DNA of 64,000 nucleotides from Psychrobacter sp. UBA3480 (GCF_002377945.1 NZ_DFQV01000020.1:184560-248559); one strand, 5' to 3'; counted from the stretch's first letter, positions 1 to 9,700 are shown. The notes: generated by a model from the letters alone, not told the origin. A program made the numbers and translations.

Positions 1-246
1 GCGGCTGCTAAGTCTACGACAGCTAGTATAGATGGTGAGAAAACCAGTCGTCCACGCAACAATACCAATAGTAATCGTCCAGCTGCTGACAAACGTCCGT
101 CTAAGCCACGTGGCAAGCGTCAGGATAAAGACAACGCGAGCAATCGTAGTAAGCCAGTGAAAAATGATAAAGCTGAAGCCCCAAGTAAAATGGGTACACT
201 CGGCGCTTTATTACAAGAAGCTGGTGTGACTAAAGCTAAGAAATAA
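1..246 (+). CDS. C-terminal tail of a basic, low-complexity-ended protein (5' end outside window; possibly Tex)
   Basis: An open frame runs from base 1 to a TAA at 244-246 and gives the last 81 residues of a protein whose start lies upstream of the window. The tail is rich in Lys, Arg, Asn, Ser and Pro (for example SKPRGKRQDKD), with no fold visible, and ends in a short hydrophobic-basic segment MGTLGALLQEAGVTKAKK. Such an ending is seen in RNA-binding proteins with disordered basic tails. The transcription accessory protein Tex or a DEAD-box helicase would both fit, and I cannot choose between them. A hairpin terminator follows 40 bases after the stop, which supports this being a real gene end. 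Confidence 0.7.
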   Translation, partial: AAAKSTTASIDGEKTSRPRNNTNSNRPAADKRPSKPRGKRQDKDNASNRSKPVKNDKAEAPSKMGTLGALLQEAGVTKAKK

Positions 247-286
247 ATACTGCTAAAAATAGCTAAAATTTATAGTTGGGTATAAC

Positions 287-315
287 AAAAAAGGCAGCCA
301 TATGGCTGCCTTTTT
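287..315. terminator. Bidirectional rho-independent terminator
   Basis: A perfect 18-base palindrome (ggcagccatatggctgcc, 293-310) is flanked by an A-run on the left and a T-run on the right. It can end both the gene arriving from the left and the leftward gene at 363-941. Confidence 0.85.
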
Positions 316-362
316 ACATAAGTAATACGCTTACAAACTAATCAAACCAACTACCTATCTGC

Positions 363-941
363 TTAGCGTGATACAGCGATACGACGGTTTTCTTTAAACT
401 GTACGTTTGCTGGCTGAGTAGCTAATAACTCACCACGCTTGTCTTTTTTCTTTTCTTGCAACGTACTAGCAGCATCTGCAACTTTGTTTTCAGTAGCCGC
501 TTCACCTGCGATTAAAGGCTGATAGTCTGCATTGCTATGTTGCATGTTAGGCGCTTGAGCGTTCTGTACAGGAGCCTGAGCCGTTGTAGCATTAGTCATT
601 GCTGCCGCATTGGCTGTTGCTTGAGCGTTGTTCATCAAAGCTGCGTTATCATCGCTTGCTGCATCATCCATATCGTCAGCTTCGTCATTCATTTCATCTG
701 CTTCATTACCCATGTCCATATCGACATCAGCAGTGTTTGACTCTTCGACATCGACAGCGCCAGGTTGGGTCGCTAGCAACTCACCATCAGGACCTTCTAT
801 TTCGGCCTGTACAGTGCTCTCGACAGGAGCATTACGCATATCTGCTGGCATTAGATCGCTACTGTTAACGGGTGCTGCCATTGCCATAGTTGGTAATACA
901 AGGGTAGCGCCGACGATTAGTGATAAAACATTCTTTTTCAT
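363..941 (-). CDS. Secreted, strongly acidic low-complexity protein with a repeated GELLATQP motif
   Basis: A 192-residue protein with a clear Sec signal peptide (MKKN, hydrophobic core, cleavage expected after AMAMA near residue 22). The ribosome binding site is GGAG about 9 bases before the ATG. The mature chain has an Asp/Glu/Met-rich stretch (about residues 64-100, with runs such as DMDMGNEADEMNDEADDMDD), then an Ala/Asn/Gln-rich stretch (100-160) and a basic end (164-192, EKKKDKRG and NRRIAVSR). The octapeptide GELLATQP occurs twice, at residues 53-60 and 170-177, each followed by a similar xxVxxxEN/EE segment, so the two copies bracket the low-complexity middle. No family is recognised. 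A periplasmic or surface metal-binding or structural role is possible but not shown. Confidence 0.75.
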   Translation of the reverse strand: MKKNVLSLIVGATLVLPTMAMAAPVNSSDLMPADMRNAPVESTVQAEIEGPDGELLATQPGAVDVEESNTADVDMDMGNEADEMNDEADDMDDAASDDNAALMNNAQATANAAAMTNATTAQAPVQNAQAPNMQHSNADYQPLIAGEAATENKVADAASTLQEKKKDKRGELLATQPANVQFKENRRIAVSR

Positions 942-1691
942 TATAAAACTCCATGATACATAATTAGCAATAGTTAAAAACGATAACCCATATTCAACGA
1001 TGAGCTGTTTTTATTTAAAGGTGTCTGTAAATACTGTATGCAAATTATCAACGATGTAGTTTATATTTCAGTAGCAAACTCATTAAGGTTCTAACAGTTT
1101 AATGTTTTCTTGTGACGTTATGAAACTGTCATGCTTAAAGTCTAGCTGGTATTTTAACTTCTAAATTTTTCAAAAACTCATTAGTAGCAAAGGTTGATTG
1201 TGTTATTAAAGCTGTTAATAAATGAGTCTGTTGACTATAAATATCTACCAATGTCTCTAGTATTCAACATATGAGTATTTGATTGCTTATAGTCGCTGTT
1301 CTATCTTAGCTAATTGTTATTAATAGTTTTTTGAGTGCTATCTATCAGTGCTATAGAGACTTCTTTTAAAAGTTTTTATTTATAATTCAAAACCAGTGTT
1401 TAGATAATTATCAGATTTTAGTACATAAGTTCTTTGATGATATACATTCAACTAAACTAATGTTTACATATAATTTTTCTACAATATTTATAAAACGATA
1501 GTAGCAATATTGGATTAATGGTTAGTATCATAAAGTATTAAATAATTGGGAAACAGAAACATTGTTCACCAAAAAAATACGTTGTTCTCAATTTAATCCT
1601 AGCTGAAATTTTAAAGTAGGTAATAAAAAACCGTATCTCGAAACCAAGATACGGTCATAAAAACATTGAGCCTTTGTTATCATTCAATAGA
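942..1691. other. 750-base AT-rich intergenic region
   Basis: No supported gene on either strand. It holds the promoter region of the leftward acidic-protein gene at its left end and the terminator of the leftward dehydrogenase-like gene at its right end (1626-1654). Between them the sequence is very AT-rich with stops in all frames. Confidence 0.6.
1626..1654 (-). terminator. Terminator of the saccharopine-dehydrogenase-like gene
   Basis: Stem ccgtatct (1631-1638) pairs with agatacgg (1647-1654). The preceding run of A gives a U-run on the leftward transcript. Confidence 0.8.
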
Positions 1692-2978
1692 TTAACTATC
1701 AATCACTTCAAAGCTAAGACCAGAATGTGCTTCTAAGCGAGTTATTAGCTTATCTCCCATCGCAGATGCTGGTGTCCAGAACCCACCGCCAACGTCTTCT
1801 TTGCTGATATCTTGTGCCAAGCATAATGCTGCCTGCGAAATCATGCGAGAGGTACTACCGTAACCAGGATCTCTATCACCTGTTACTTTAACGGTAATAG
1901 TGTCATTTTTGGCCGTTTGTCCAAAGTGACGAATATCAAAGTAGCCGTTTTCTTGCTCGTCTTTGGAAGGGCCTGAGCCAGCTTTTGGTAAGACGTGCTT
2001 GGATAGTAACTCGCGACTTGGTTTAATCATCATCGCAGTGGCAAAGCCTAATAAACCTGCGCTCATAGCATAGCTAGACAGTTTTCCTTTGACACCATCT
2101 TTCATCCACATTGCTTCGTCATACTTGAAATCGCGACCGTACTCATAGCTGAGTAATTGGTTAGTGCGATGGACGATACGCGTATTGATGGTGGCCATGA
2201 CGAACGGTGCTAACCAGCGCTTATGATTGCTGTCATATACTGGTTTGCTGACATTGTCCTGACGTACGTTTGGTACATCGGTATCATCGTTTAACAAGTA
2301 AGGATTAGCCACTTGTTTTCGACGTGATTTATCTTCGCCAGCTTCTTCAAATATTGATGCCATCGATGCGATAGTACCGCCTGAGATGCCACCTTTCGCT
2401 GCTTTGACACGCATATGGATGACATTACAGGTCTCGCCGAACTTCTCTTCTGCCTTAGCTTGGGTAAAGTACGCGCCCAAATCTGACGGGATAGAGTCAA
2501 AACCACAAGAGTTAACAATACGGGCACCACTTTGCTTGGCAGTATCTTGGTACTTGTCCATCATATCTTTGATAAAAATGGCCTCACCAGTAAGATCGAC
2601 ATAATCTGTACCGTTTTCAGCACAGGATTTAATCAGTGGCTCACCATATTTCAGATATGGGCCTACAGTAGAGATGAGGACTTGAGTTTGCTTTGTCATC
2701 TTATCAAGGCTGGCAGCATCATTACTATTGGCGATAATAATGTCTACCTTACTCTCAAGTTTGGCCTGTAGCTTATTGAGCTTGTCTTCATCACGACCTG
2801 CGATCGCCCATGATACGTTCGAGCCATCTTCATTCTTATTATTTGATAAAAAATTGGTTAAATAGTGGGCAGTGATCTGACCGACGAAACTTGTCGCACC
2901 ATATAGAACAACTGCATAAGGGCGTGTGTCGCCGCCGGTTTTTTGTGTAGGGTTTTCAGTATCCGTATTGGTATCCAT
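1692..2978 (-). CDS. Saccharopine dehydrogenase-like NAD(P)-binding oxidoreductase
   Basis: A 428-residue protein. After a polar N-terminus (1-19), a Rossmann fold starts with VVLYGATSFVG (residues 23-33), the glycine-rich nucleotide loop of the saccharopine dehydrogenase NADP domain. A central motif CGFDSIPSDLG and the segment VDLTGE match the family that includes eukaryotic SCCPDH-type proteins and mycobacterial trans-acting enoyl reductases. A short hydrophobic stretch (GLLGFATAMMI, around residue 310) is common in this group and may touch the membrane or lipid droplets. The substrate is not predictable; a lipid-linked reduction is the usual guess. Start choice: AAGGA lies 8 bases before the ATG. 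The gene stands alone, with its own terminator. Confidence 0.8.
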   Translation of the reverse strand: MDTNTDTENPTQKTGGDTRPYAVVLYGATSFVGQITAHYLTNFLSNNKNEDGSNVSWAIAGRDEDKLNKLQAKLESKVDIIIANSNDAASLDKMTKQTQVLISTVGPYLKYGEPLIKSCAENGTDYVDLTGEAIFIKDMMDKYQDTAKQSGARIVNSCGFDSIPSDLGAYFTQAKAEEKFGETCNVIHMRVKAAKGGISGGTIASMASIFEEAGEDKSRRKQVANPYLLNDDTDVPNVRQDNVSKPVYDSNHKRWLAPFVMATINTRIVHRTNQLLSYEYGRDFKYDEAMWMKDGVKGKLSSYAMSAGLLGFATAMMIKPSRELLSKHVLPKAGSGPSKDEQENGYFDIRHFGQTAKNDTITVKVTGDRDPGYGSTSRMISQAALCLAQDISKEDVGGGFWTPASAMGDKLITRLEAHSGLSFEVIDS

Positions 2979-3498
2979 ATGTATTGTCCTTAATAGATTT
3001 GAGAAGAGGTGGATAGTAAACTATAAACCAAGTCGTTTGATTAGGTTAGGGGTTTGTGAGGTCGCTACAGTTTATAGTTTGCAACCAACTTTCCATAAAT
3101 CATCGTATATAACGTGAGAAATTTAAAATAATTCTGCATACAGTTGGAAGAGTAGCGTTCAGTAAAAGAGTATTCAATAAAAGCACATAAAGCACATAAA
3201 GCACATTCAGGTAAAAAGCGCTTAGTTTGAGAACTCTCGGTTAAATAACGCTGTATTCAGAAATATAATTCTATTTCGAAAATATCATCTATTAAAGAAA
3301 AAGAGGTATGAGACATTAACAGTTACTACAAACTTTACATAACCTACCGATATTATTACTAAAATGAACGTTTTTTGGAGACGAACATTGCTAATCTATA
3401 AGCGTAAACAGTAATAACTAGCATTAGATAAAAACAAGTTAAATAGATGCTATATAAATTTTAATATCTGTTTTTTACCATTATTTGAGGAGAAGATT
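2979..3498. other. 520-base intergenic region with a short 9-base tandem repeat
   Basis: No gene seen. It should hold the divergent promoters of the dehydrogenase-like gene and the small membrane protein at 3499. A 9-base unit (agcacataa) is repeated at 3182-3190 and 3191-3199 with a partial third copy to 3207. Confidence 0.5.
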
Positions 3499-3654
3499 AT
3501 GTTTCGTTGGGCTATTATTTTTGCAGTCATCGCATTATTAGCGAGTTTCCTAGGTTTCGGTGGTGTCGCAGGATTGTCTGCTAATTTGGCATACATTTTC
3601 TTAGCAGTCGCCGTTATTTTGTTTATCGTTGCCTTTGTCAGTCGTAAGATGTAA
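3499..3654 (+). CDS. DUF1328 (YtjA-type) small membrane protein
   Basis: A 51-residue protein read directly from the DNA ([20 protein letters not shown]..., ending FVSRKM). It has two hydrophobic segments (about 4-20 and 28-47) joined by a Gly-rich turn ([10 protein letters not shown]), the hallmark of the DUF1328/YtjA family, which are typically 50-60 residues. The function is unknown; members are often stress-induced. A strong ribosome binding site (gaggag, 3487-3492) sits 6 bases before the ATG, and a canonical terminator follows 30 bases after the stop, so it is a complete single-gene unit. Confidence 0.85.
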   Translation: MFRWAIIFAVIALLASFLGFGGVAGLSANLAYIFLAVAVILFIVAFVSRKM

Positions 3655-3684
3655 ATACAGCTTATTATTATAAATACCTACTAT

Positions 3685-3715
3685 AAAAAAGACCCTCAAT
3701 TGAGGGTCTTTTTTT
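3685..3715. terminator. Bidirectional rho-independent terminator
   Basis: Perfect hairpin gaccctcaattgagggtc (3691-3708) with A-run before and T-run after. It serves the DUF1328 gene from the left and phhB from the right. Confidence 0.9.
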
Positions 3716-3787
3716 GTCTGCTTCAACTAGGGTAATAGGTATAGAACCAAGATAATCGGCATCTAGGCATACATTGTAGACTTGCCA

Positions 3788-4081
3788 CTACAACCGTTTT
3801 GGCTGAATGATATGCTCCATGCGTTTGGCTAAACGAATATCTAGACTAGATATACCACCTGTATCGTGGTTGGTTAAACGAACTTCTACGATATTGTAGG
3901 TATTACGCCATTCAGGATGGTGCTCAAGCGCTTCAGCATGAAATGCCGCTTGATTCATAAAGCTCATAGCTTCGATAAAATCGCTGAAATGATATGTCTT
4001 GACGAGGCTATTGCCATCACGCTGCCAGCCAGCCAGCTCTTCTAGCTGTAGATTGATTTGTTTGTCAGATAAACTACTCAT
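3788..4081 (-). CDS. phhB: Pterin-4a-carbinolamine dehydratase
   Basis: A 97-residue protein matching the whole length of the family (usually 95-115). It dehydrates 4a-hydroxytetrahydrobiopterin, the by-product of aromatic amino acid hydroxylases, so that the pterin cofactor can be recycled. The family signature is present: EALEHHPEW followed by Y-N-I-V-E-V and [10 protein letters not shown], which supplies the catalytic His-His and the downstream His and Asp. The ribosome binding site is AAGG, 9 bases before the ATG. No phenylalanine hydroxylase gene is in the window, so its partner must lie elsewhere or it has another role. Confidence 0.92.
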   Translation of the reverse strand: MSSLSDKQINLQLEELAGWQRDGNSLVKTYHFSDFIEAMSFMNQAAFHAEALEHHPEWRNTYNIVEVRLTNHDTGGISSLDIRLAKRMEHIIQPKRL

Positions 4082-4238
4082 ATTAATAACCTTTATTGTT
4101 ATGTCGAATTGGTTTATTAAAAGTGGTGTTGGGGTATGTCTCCTATGCGAAATAAATATCTACATATTTTTCTGCTTCGCCCGATGTCACTTAACTGAGC
4201 CTCGTTAACGAATTAGTTGAATCTAGTTACTTAGCCAG

Positions 4239-4532
4239 TTAAATCAAATCTTGATACTCAGGATGTTTGCTAATGTATGATGCGACAAATGAGCATTGTG
4301 GTATCACTTTCTTGTCTTGCTCACGCGCATAATTCAATGCGTGCTTAACGAGTGCTGAACCAACGCCTTGACCGCCTAATTGCTGCGGTACGATAGTATG
4401 ATCGTAGACCAACTTGTCAGCACTTTCCTGATAGCTAATATAACCTGTCTGACCATCGATAGAAGTCTCAAAACGTTTTGCTGCTTGATTATGAACAATT
4501 TCTAGATTTGGTTTAGAGGTTTGGTTACTCAT
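4239..4532 (-). CDS. Small GNAT-family N-acetyltransferase (YjdJ type)
   Basis: A 97-residue protein, the size of the short single-domain YjdJ-type acetyltransferases. The acetyl-CoA pyrophosphate loop is visible as QQLGGQGVGSALV, followed by helix ALNYAREQ and the closing segment VIPQCSFVASYISKHPEYQDL that is very characteristic of this subfamily. It probably acetylates a small molecule or protein amine; the substrate is unknown. Start: GGAG 9 bases before the ATG. It lies downstream of nothing obvious and has a 157-base gap to phhB. Confidence 0.88.
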   Translation of the reverse strand: MSNQTSKPNLEIVHNQAAKRFETSIDGQTGYISYQESADKLVYDHTIVPQQLGGQGVGSALVKHALNYAREQDKKVIPQCSFVASYISKHPEYQDLI

Positions 4533-4717
4533 TAATATACTCCATTTTTTATTAGTAATTAAATATTTTATTAATTTAATAGTGCCAGTTTAGTATGTGG
4601 GTTTGATGCTTAACAATCTAGACGCTTACCGTAATGGTTGATAGGACGACTGTTAACGTCATCTATGTATTCTGTCCTACCTTATCATGGCCGTATCTGG
4701 TTGCAAATCTGAATATG

Positions 4718-6166
4718 TCACCATGCATAAGATATGGCTTTACGAACGACTGGAGGTAAAAAGCGAGTGAGACCACCAGTGTTTTCTATCGCTAATTTGT
4801 TTTCTAAATTGGCCGCTGACCTATCATCTTTATGAGTAGTACTATCTGCATTTTCCACTGACTGTACATGGGCTTGCCATTCTTTTTCACTAGGTTTGCT
4901 AAAGTGATAAATACGTCCGAGTACTTGCTTGAGTTGCGTACCAAAGCGGCCAGTGTTATAGCTTAAACCATACTTACGGCATATGGCCTGTACCTGCGGC
5001 GCAATCTTTGCATAGTGGCCAGCTGGCATATCAGGAAATATATGATGCTCAATCTGATGAGATAAATTACCTGTCAAAAGATGGAACCATTTGCTGCCTT
5101 TGATATTGCTAGAGCCAAGGATTTGGCGTACATACCAGTCGCCTTTACTTTCATTGGCATCGAGATGGGTATAGATATGCGCTTGCTCAGTGAAATGCCC
5201 GCAAAAAATCACTGCCCACGTCCATAGATTGCGGACAGTGTTGGCAGTCATGTTACCGCTCAGCGTACTAAAGGCGCTACGACGACCTAGTGTCAGCGCT
5301 ACCACAGACGGCAGTGCAATATAGTCTTTGCCTATTTGTCGTCCAATTTTGGCAAACAACGCGCGAGACTTCTGCTGCATGATTTTGTGCAGATCAGGGG
5401 AGTCAGCGTATTCATCTGCACTGATTTGGATGTCGTGAAAAGCTACCGCCCATTCAAAGCCAAATGCCAGTACCGCTGTACTAAACATATTGTAGCGATC
5501 TTCTGGTGTCCAAGGCTGCTCGTCAGTCACTCGAATCAAGTGATAGCCTACGTCATGATCACGACCAACAATATTGGTAAAAGTATGATGTAAATAATTA
5601 TGAGAGTGTTGCCATAATGGAGCAGGGCAGACAATATCCCAGTCAAATTTTTGACTATTAAGGTGCGGGTGTTGCATCCAGTCATATTGACCATGCATGA
5701 CATTATGACCCAGCTCCATATTGTTCAATATTTTGCTAAGGCTAAGTAAAGACGTTCCTAGTAGCCAAGTAGCGACTAGACTGCGTTTCGATGGCATACG
5801 CCCAGCCGCTGCAAGTAGACCACGGGCAATAACTTCACTATATACCACGGTGGCATATATCCGCTGTATGTAGCGTGCATCCTTACTGCCTAGCGAGTCC
5901 ATAACGCTTTTATACAGGGCATTGAGCTCTACGGCTAAAGCATCACTTTGAAGCTTTGATAAAGGTGCGCCAGTCAACGTTGGGTAGCGAGTCCGTGTCG
6001 ATGCGTCTGGCTGACCGCTATCATTGATTGCTTCATCATTAAGCTGCGAGTAAGGAGCTTGCGGCGTCAAAGGTGAAGGCGCGTTTTTTGCTAGCTGTGC
6101 ATCGGAAAGTGGTGTCAAGATAGGCACAGCAGATTGTGGCATAGTAACGGGTGGTAGTAAGCGCAT
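4718..6166 (-). CDS. Membrane acyl-lipid/acyl-CoA fatty acid desaturase
   Basis: A 482-residue di-iron membrane desaturase that inserts a cis double bond into acyl chains. The three histidine clusters are present: HNVMH (about 154-158), HNYLHH (189-194) and, near residue 375, LSHQIEHH, whose QxxHH form is typical of front-end/acyl-CoA type desaturases. Hydrophobic stretches lie between them. The first 80 residues are Pro/Ser-rich and not conserved. I chose the ATG at 6166 because AAGGA lies 7 bases before it; an in-frame start 39 bases upstream has no such site. The reductase gene just upstream on the same strand (158-base gap) very likely supplies electrons. Such pairs adjust membrane fluidity in cold-adapted Moraxellaceae. 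Confidence 0.9.
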   Translation of the reverse strand: MRLLPPVTMPQSAVPILTPLSDAQLAKNAPSPLTPQAPYSQLNDEAINDSGQPDASTRTRYPTLTGAPLSKLQSDALAVELNALYKSVMDSLGSKDARYIQRIYATVVYSEVIARGLLAAAGRMPSKRSLVATWLLGTSLLSLSKILNNMELGHNVMHGQYDWMQHPHLNSQKFDWDIVCPAPLWQHSHNYLHHTFTNIVGRDHDVGYHLIRVTDEQPWTPEDRYNMFSTAVLAFGFEWAVAFHDIQISADEYADSPDLHKIMQQKSRALFAKIGRQIGKDYIALPSVVALTLGRRSAFSTLSGNMTANTVRNLWTWAVIFCGHFTEQAHIYTHLDANESKGDWYVRQILGSSNIKGSKWFHLLTGNLSHQIEHHIFPDMPAGHYAKIAPQVQAICRKYGLSYNTGRFGTQLKQVLGRIYHFSKPSEKEWQAHVQSVENADSTTHKDDRSAANLENKLAIENTGGLTRFLPPVVRKAISYAW

Positions 6167-6324
6167 AAATAAATCCTTAACCGAAACGGCATGAATAAGC
6201 AGCACTGCATCCGGTTTGATAAGTTATCTGAGTTTTAGCCTATAAAGTAACGCTTGTCTTCTATTTCTCATAGGTTGTTTGGCATATGCTTTCTATTGAG
6301 CCAGTTGTTCTATTAAGCCAGTCA

Positions 6325-7527
6325 TTAAACATCGAGAACCACATCAGTCATGGCAATATTGATGCAAGTCTGAATAGACTCGTAACCATCACCGCTCACT
6401 TTCCCTGTTTGGACATTTTTGACTACGCCACTGACTTTATTACAGCGGCACAATTGGCAAATGCCTTGCCGACAACCATATGCTAGCCGTACATCTGCAT
6501 TTTCAGCCGCAGCCAGTATGGTCGTGTCACTGCTAAACTGTCGTTGCCGTGACCGCAAATAGACAGTGTGTTCTTCTACAGGTATCGTTTTATCGAATGT
6601 TTGATTGCTACCGTTATCAACATTAGCTAGGGCATTACCAAAGTTCTCTACGATGATGTTATCGCGCAGCTGTTTGTCTGTAGATAAGGTTATCTCTGCG
6701 GCGGCTTTATATAAGCCAGCTAATAACGCTTGTGAACCGCAGGCAAATATTTGCGTATCTGATAGAGGTAAGTTTAGCGACAGCAGGCTCTCTACACTTA
6801 AATATCGTGTGCCAGCCAAATAGGTAGTCGGCTCTTCAGTATGGATTAGATGATAAGTGAAGTCTGGATGAGTATCGTTCAGCTGTTGCCACTGATGTTG
6901 TAGTTTGGATGAAACAGTCCGACTATAATGCAATAGCGTCACCTGATGTCCATTACTCAGGGCTTGAGTGATAAGTCCGAGCATAGGCGTGATACCGCTA
7001 CCACCAGCGATGAATAGCAAAGGAGTGAACTGCTTATTATCTGAGCCTTCCTGCACTACTATGGATGTTTGTCCCAAAGTGAAATGACCAAGTGGCAGAC
7101 TTGTATCAACGACGCTAGCCAGTGGCATTTGCTTGGTTAAATAGTTAGATACCAACCCTTGCGGTTTAATCGCGATAGTTACCGTATGACGTCGGTCTGC
7201 CGTATGTCTCTCGGTAGCATCGTCGAGCCACCAGAGTTGTTGATGCGCCAAGCCCACTATCGAGTAGCTACGCTGGTGATAAACTCCATCGATACAAACG
7301 CGCAAATCGAGATATTGACCGCCTTGCCAACCACCCATCACCTTAGAAACCTGCTGTTTAAAGGCTCTATTGCTATCAAATCGAAGTGCTATCAAATCAT
7401 CACTTAACGTATAGCGTGCGATCAGGCGTAACTTAGGCGTCGTCAATGACCAAAACGGATGTAAGCGCGCTCCGATAAAATCGACAAACGCACGTTGGAC
7501 TATTTCAGGGCGATAGCCGTTGGCCAT
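6325..7527 (-). CDS. Flavin-dependent ferredoxin reductase with C-terminal 2Fe-2S domain
   Basis: About 400 residues. The order is an FAD-binding barrel (RSYSIVG gives the RxYS motif), an NAD(P)H domain (LLFIAGGSGITPMLGLI and IFACGSQALL), then a plant-type ferredoxin domain with YGCRQGICQLC (Cys-x4-Cys-x2-Cys) and a last Cys in SIQTCIN. This is the layout of the oxidoreductases that feed electrons to the neighbouring desaturase. An upstream in-frame ATG (7626) would add 33 residues that look non-conserved; it has AAGG very close to the ATG, so the start is not certain, but 7527 gives the usual family length. The gene precedes the desaturase on the same strand and is likely co-transcribed with it. 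Confidence 0.88.
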   Translation of the reverse strand: MANGYRPEIVQRAFVDFIGARLHPFWSLTTPKLRLIARYTLSDDLIALRFDSNRAFKQQVSKVMGGWQGGQYLDLRVCIDGVYHQRSYSIVGLAHQQLWWLDDATERHTADRRHTVTIAIKPQGLVSNYLTKQMPLASVVDTSLPLGHFTLGQTSIVVQEGSDNKQFTPLLFIAGGSGITPMLGLITQALSNGHQVTLLHYSRTVSSKLQHQWQQLNDTHPDFTYHLIHTEEPTTYLAGTRYLSVESLLSLNLPLSDTQIFACGSQALLAGLYKAAAEITLSTDKQLRDNIIVENFGNALANVDNGSNQTFDKTIPVEEHTVYLRSRQRQFSSDTTILAAAENADVRLAYGCRQGICQLCRCNKVSGVVKNVQTGKVSGDGYESIQTCINIAMTDVVLDV

Positions 7528-7977
7528 ATTATCAGTACCTGTATGATTGCTATAAAGTAGATGTTGAGACGAACATAAAGTCAGATGATCAATAGATTTT
7601 GATAATCGAACACAAAATCGAGCCATTAGACCTTGTTAAGCCACACTAACATGCTAACGGCTATTGATTAAATTTGCGAAAGTTTTGATGCTATTTTTTG
7701 TGGTCTTTATAAAACGCTAATGAATCAAAATGTTAAGTTAGTTCATTAAGATAAGATCTCCTGAGTTACTTTTTAAAGCAAGTTTTATAGCCAAAGGGCA
7801 TAGCCTGCTGTCAAAAACAGTAAAACAACTGGTAAAACAACCTGTCAGCTTGCAGGGTATGCGCCACAATGCGATAATGACCTATAATTTGTAACCCTGA
7901 TTTTGAGGTACGGCACGCTTGGCATCATCGCTGAGTTGCATTTGCTGTTCTCTTCTATGCAGTCTATCGGAGTGTTA
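7528..7977. other. 450-base divergent intergenic region
   Basis: No gene supported except a possible 33-codon N-terminal extension of the reductase at the left. A perfect TATAAT at 7883-7888 lies about 90 bases before ettA and is a good candidate -10 element, though I see no matching -35. Confidence 0.4.
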
Positions 7978-9639
7978 ATGGCTCAATATATTTACACGAT
8001 GAACAACGTGTCAAAACTTGTTCCCCCTAAGCGTGAAATCCTAAAAAATATCAACCTATCGTTTTTCCCTGGTGCCAAAATTGGTGTTTTGGGTATTAAT
8101 GGTTCAGGTAAATCAACCTTGCTCCGTATCATGGCAGGCGTGGATACTGAGTTTAGTGGTGAAGCACGCGCGCAGGCAGGTACCAAAGTTGGCTATCTGC
8201 CACAGGAACCACAGCTAGATGATAGTAAAGACGTTCGTGGTAATGTCGAAGACGGCATGCGCGAAGCACTAGATGCGCTAGCACGTCTAGATGCTATCTA
8301 TGCTGAATACGCAGAGCCTGATGCTGATTTTGATAAACTTGCTGAAGAGCAAGGCAAAATGGAAGATATCATCCAGTCTTGGGATGCGCACAACTTAAAC
8401 AACCAGCTAGAAAAAGCAGCCGACGCGCTCCGTCTGCCACCATGGGATGCTGACGTTAGCAAACTGTCAGGTGGTGAGAAACGCCGTGTAGCACTATGCC
8501 GTCTGCTATTGTCGCGCCCTGACATGCTATTACTTGACGAACCGACCAACCATTTGGACGCCGAGTCTGTTGCATGGCTAGAGCAGTTCTTGCAGAACTA
8601 CAGCGGTACTATCGTTGCCATTACCCATGATCGCTATTTCTTGGATAATGTAGCTCAGTGGATCTTGGAGCTTGACCGTGGCCATGGCTATCCGTATGAA
8701 GGCAACTATACTGAATGGCTAGAGCAAAAGAATACGCGTCTAGAGCAGCAGAACAAGCAAGAAGAATCATTTGCTAAAGCGCTGAAAAAAGAGCTTGAAT
8801 GGATTCGCAAAAACCAAAAAGGCCAACAGGCCAAGTCTAAATCTCGTGTACAGCGTTTTGAAGAATTGAACTCAACTGAGTTCCAAAAACGTAATGAGAC
8901 CTCTGAGATTTATATTCCACCTGGTCCACGTTTGGGTAACAAGGTTATTGAGATCAATGACATCTCTAAATCATTTGGCGATCGTCTGTTATATGAAAAC
9001 CTAAGCTTTAACGTACCAGCTGGTGGTATCGTTGGTATTATTGGTCCAAATGGTGCGGGTAAAACCACGCTATTTAACATGATTACTGAGCGCGATACAC
9101 CAGATACTGGTTCAGTTGATTTAGGTGAAAGTGTTAAAGTTGCCTATGTCGGTCAGGTACGTGATCATCTAGATGACAACAAAACCGTATGGGAAGAAGT
9201 TTCTGACGGCCTTGATATCATTACCGTTGGTGACTACACTACGCCAAGCCGTGCCTATATCGGACGTTTTAACTTTAAAGGCTCAGATCAGCAAAAGCAC
9301 GTCGGTCAATTATCAGGTGGTGAGCGTAACCGTCTGCAATTGGCGAAAACGCTAAAGCAAGGCGCAAACGTATTGCTCCTCGATGAACCATCAAACGATT
9401 TGGATATCGAAACCTTACGTGCACTAGAGGATGCGATTCAAGTATTCCCAGGTACAGTAATGGTCGTATCGCATGATCGCTGGTTCCTTGATCGTATCGC
9501 GACTCATATCTTGGCATTCGAAGAAGAAGGCCCAGTTTGGTTCGATGGTAACTATACTGAGTTTGAAGCGTATCGTAAAAAGACAATGGGTGATGATGCC
9601 AGTCCTAAACGTGCCAAGTATAAGAAAATTACTAACTAA
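7978..9639 (+). CDS. ettA: Energy-dependent translational throttle protein EttA (ABC-F)
   Basis: A 553-residue soluble ABC-F ATPase that binds the ribosomal E site and gates the first peptide bond according to the ATP/ADP ratio. Both nucleotide-binding domains are intact: first domain GINGSGKST (39-47), LSGGEKRR and LLLDEPTNHLD; second domain GPNGAGKTT, LSGGERNR and LLLDEPSNDLD. The arm insertion and the basic linker (ALKKELEWIRKNQKGQQAKSKSR) sit between them as in EttA. Length matches the family (about 555). The ATG at 7978 is preceded by GGAG; an in-frame ATG 75 bases upstream is a weaker choice. It stands alone and ends at a strong terminator. Confidence 0.95.
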   Translation: MAQYIYTMNNVSKLVPPKREILKNINLSFFPGAKIGVLGINGSGKSTLLRIMAGVDTEFSGEARAQAGTKVGYLPQEPQLDDSKDVRGNVEDGMREALDALARLDAIYAEYAEPDADFDKLAEEQGKMEDIIQSWDAHNLNNQLEKAADALRLPPWDADVSKLSGGEKRRVALCRLLLSRPDMLLLDEPTNHLDAESVAWLEQFLQNYSGTIVAITHDRYFLDNVAQWILELDRGHGYPYEGNYTEWLEQKNTRLEQQNKQEESFAKALKKELEWIRKNQKGQQAKSKSRVQRFEELNSTEFQKRNETSEIYIPPGPRLGNKVIEINDISKSFGDRLLYENLSFNVPAGGIVGIIGPNGAGKTTLFNMITERDTPDTGSVDLGESVKVAYVGQVRDHLDDNKTVWEEVSDGLDIITVGDYTTPSRAYIGRFNFKGSDQQKHVGQLSGGERNRLQLAKTLKQGANVLLLDEPSNDLDIETLRALEDAIQVFPGTVMVVSHDRWFLDRIATHILAFEEEGPVWFDGNYTEFEAYRKKTMGDDASPKRAKYKKITN

Positions 9640-9665
9640 TACGGCTGTTTAATATAATCCAATCC

Positions 9666-9700
9666 AAAAAAAGACCGCTAATCGTTAGCGGTCTTTTTTT
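9666..9700. terminator. Bidirectional terminator between ettA and plsB
   Basis: Stem gaccgcta...tagcggtc (9673-9693) with a 7-A run before and a 7-T run after; convergent genes share it. Confidence 0.92.

Noticed and set aside
537..963. Rightward open frames opposite the acidic secreted protein gene
   Set aside because: They are mirrors of a repetitive coding sequence, lack ribosome binding sites and have atypical composition.
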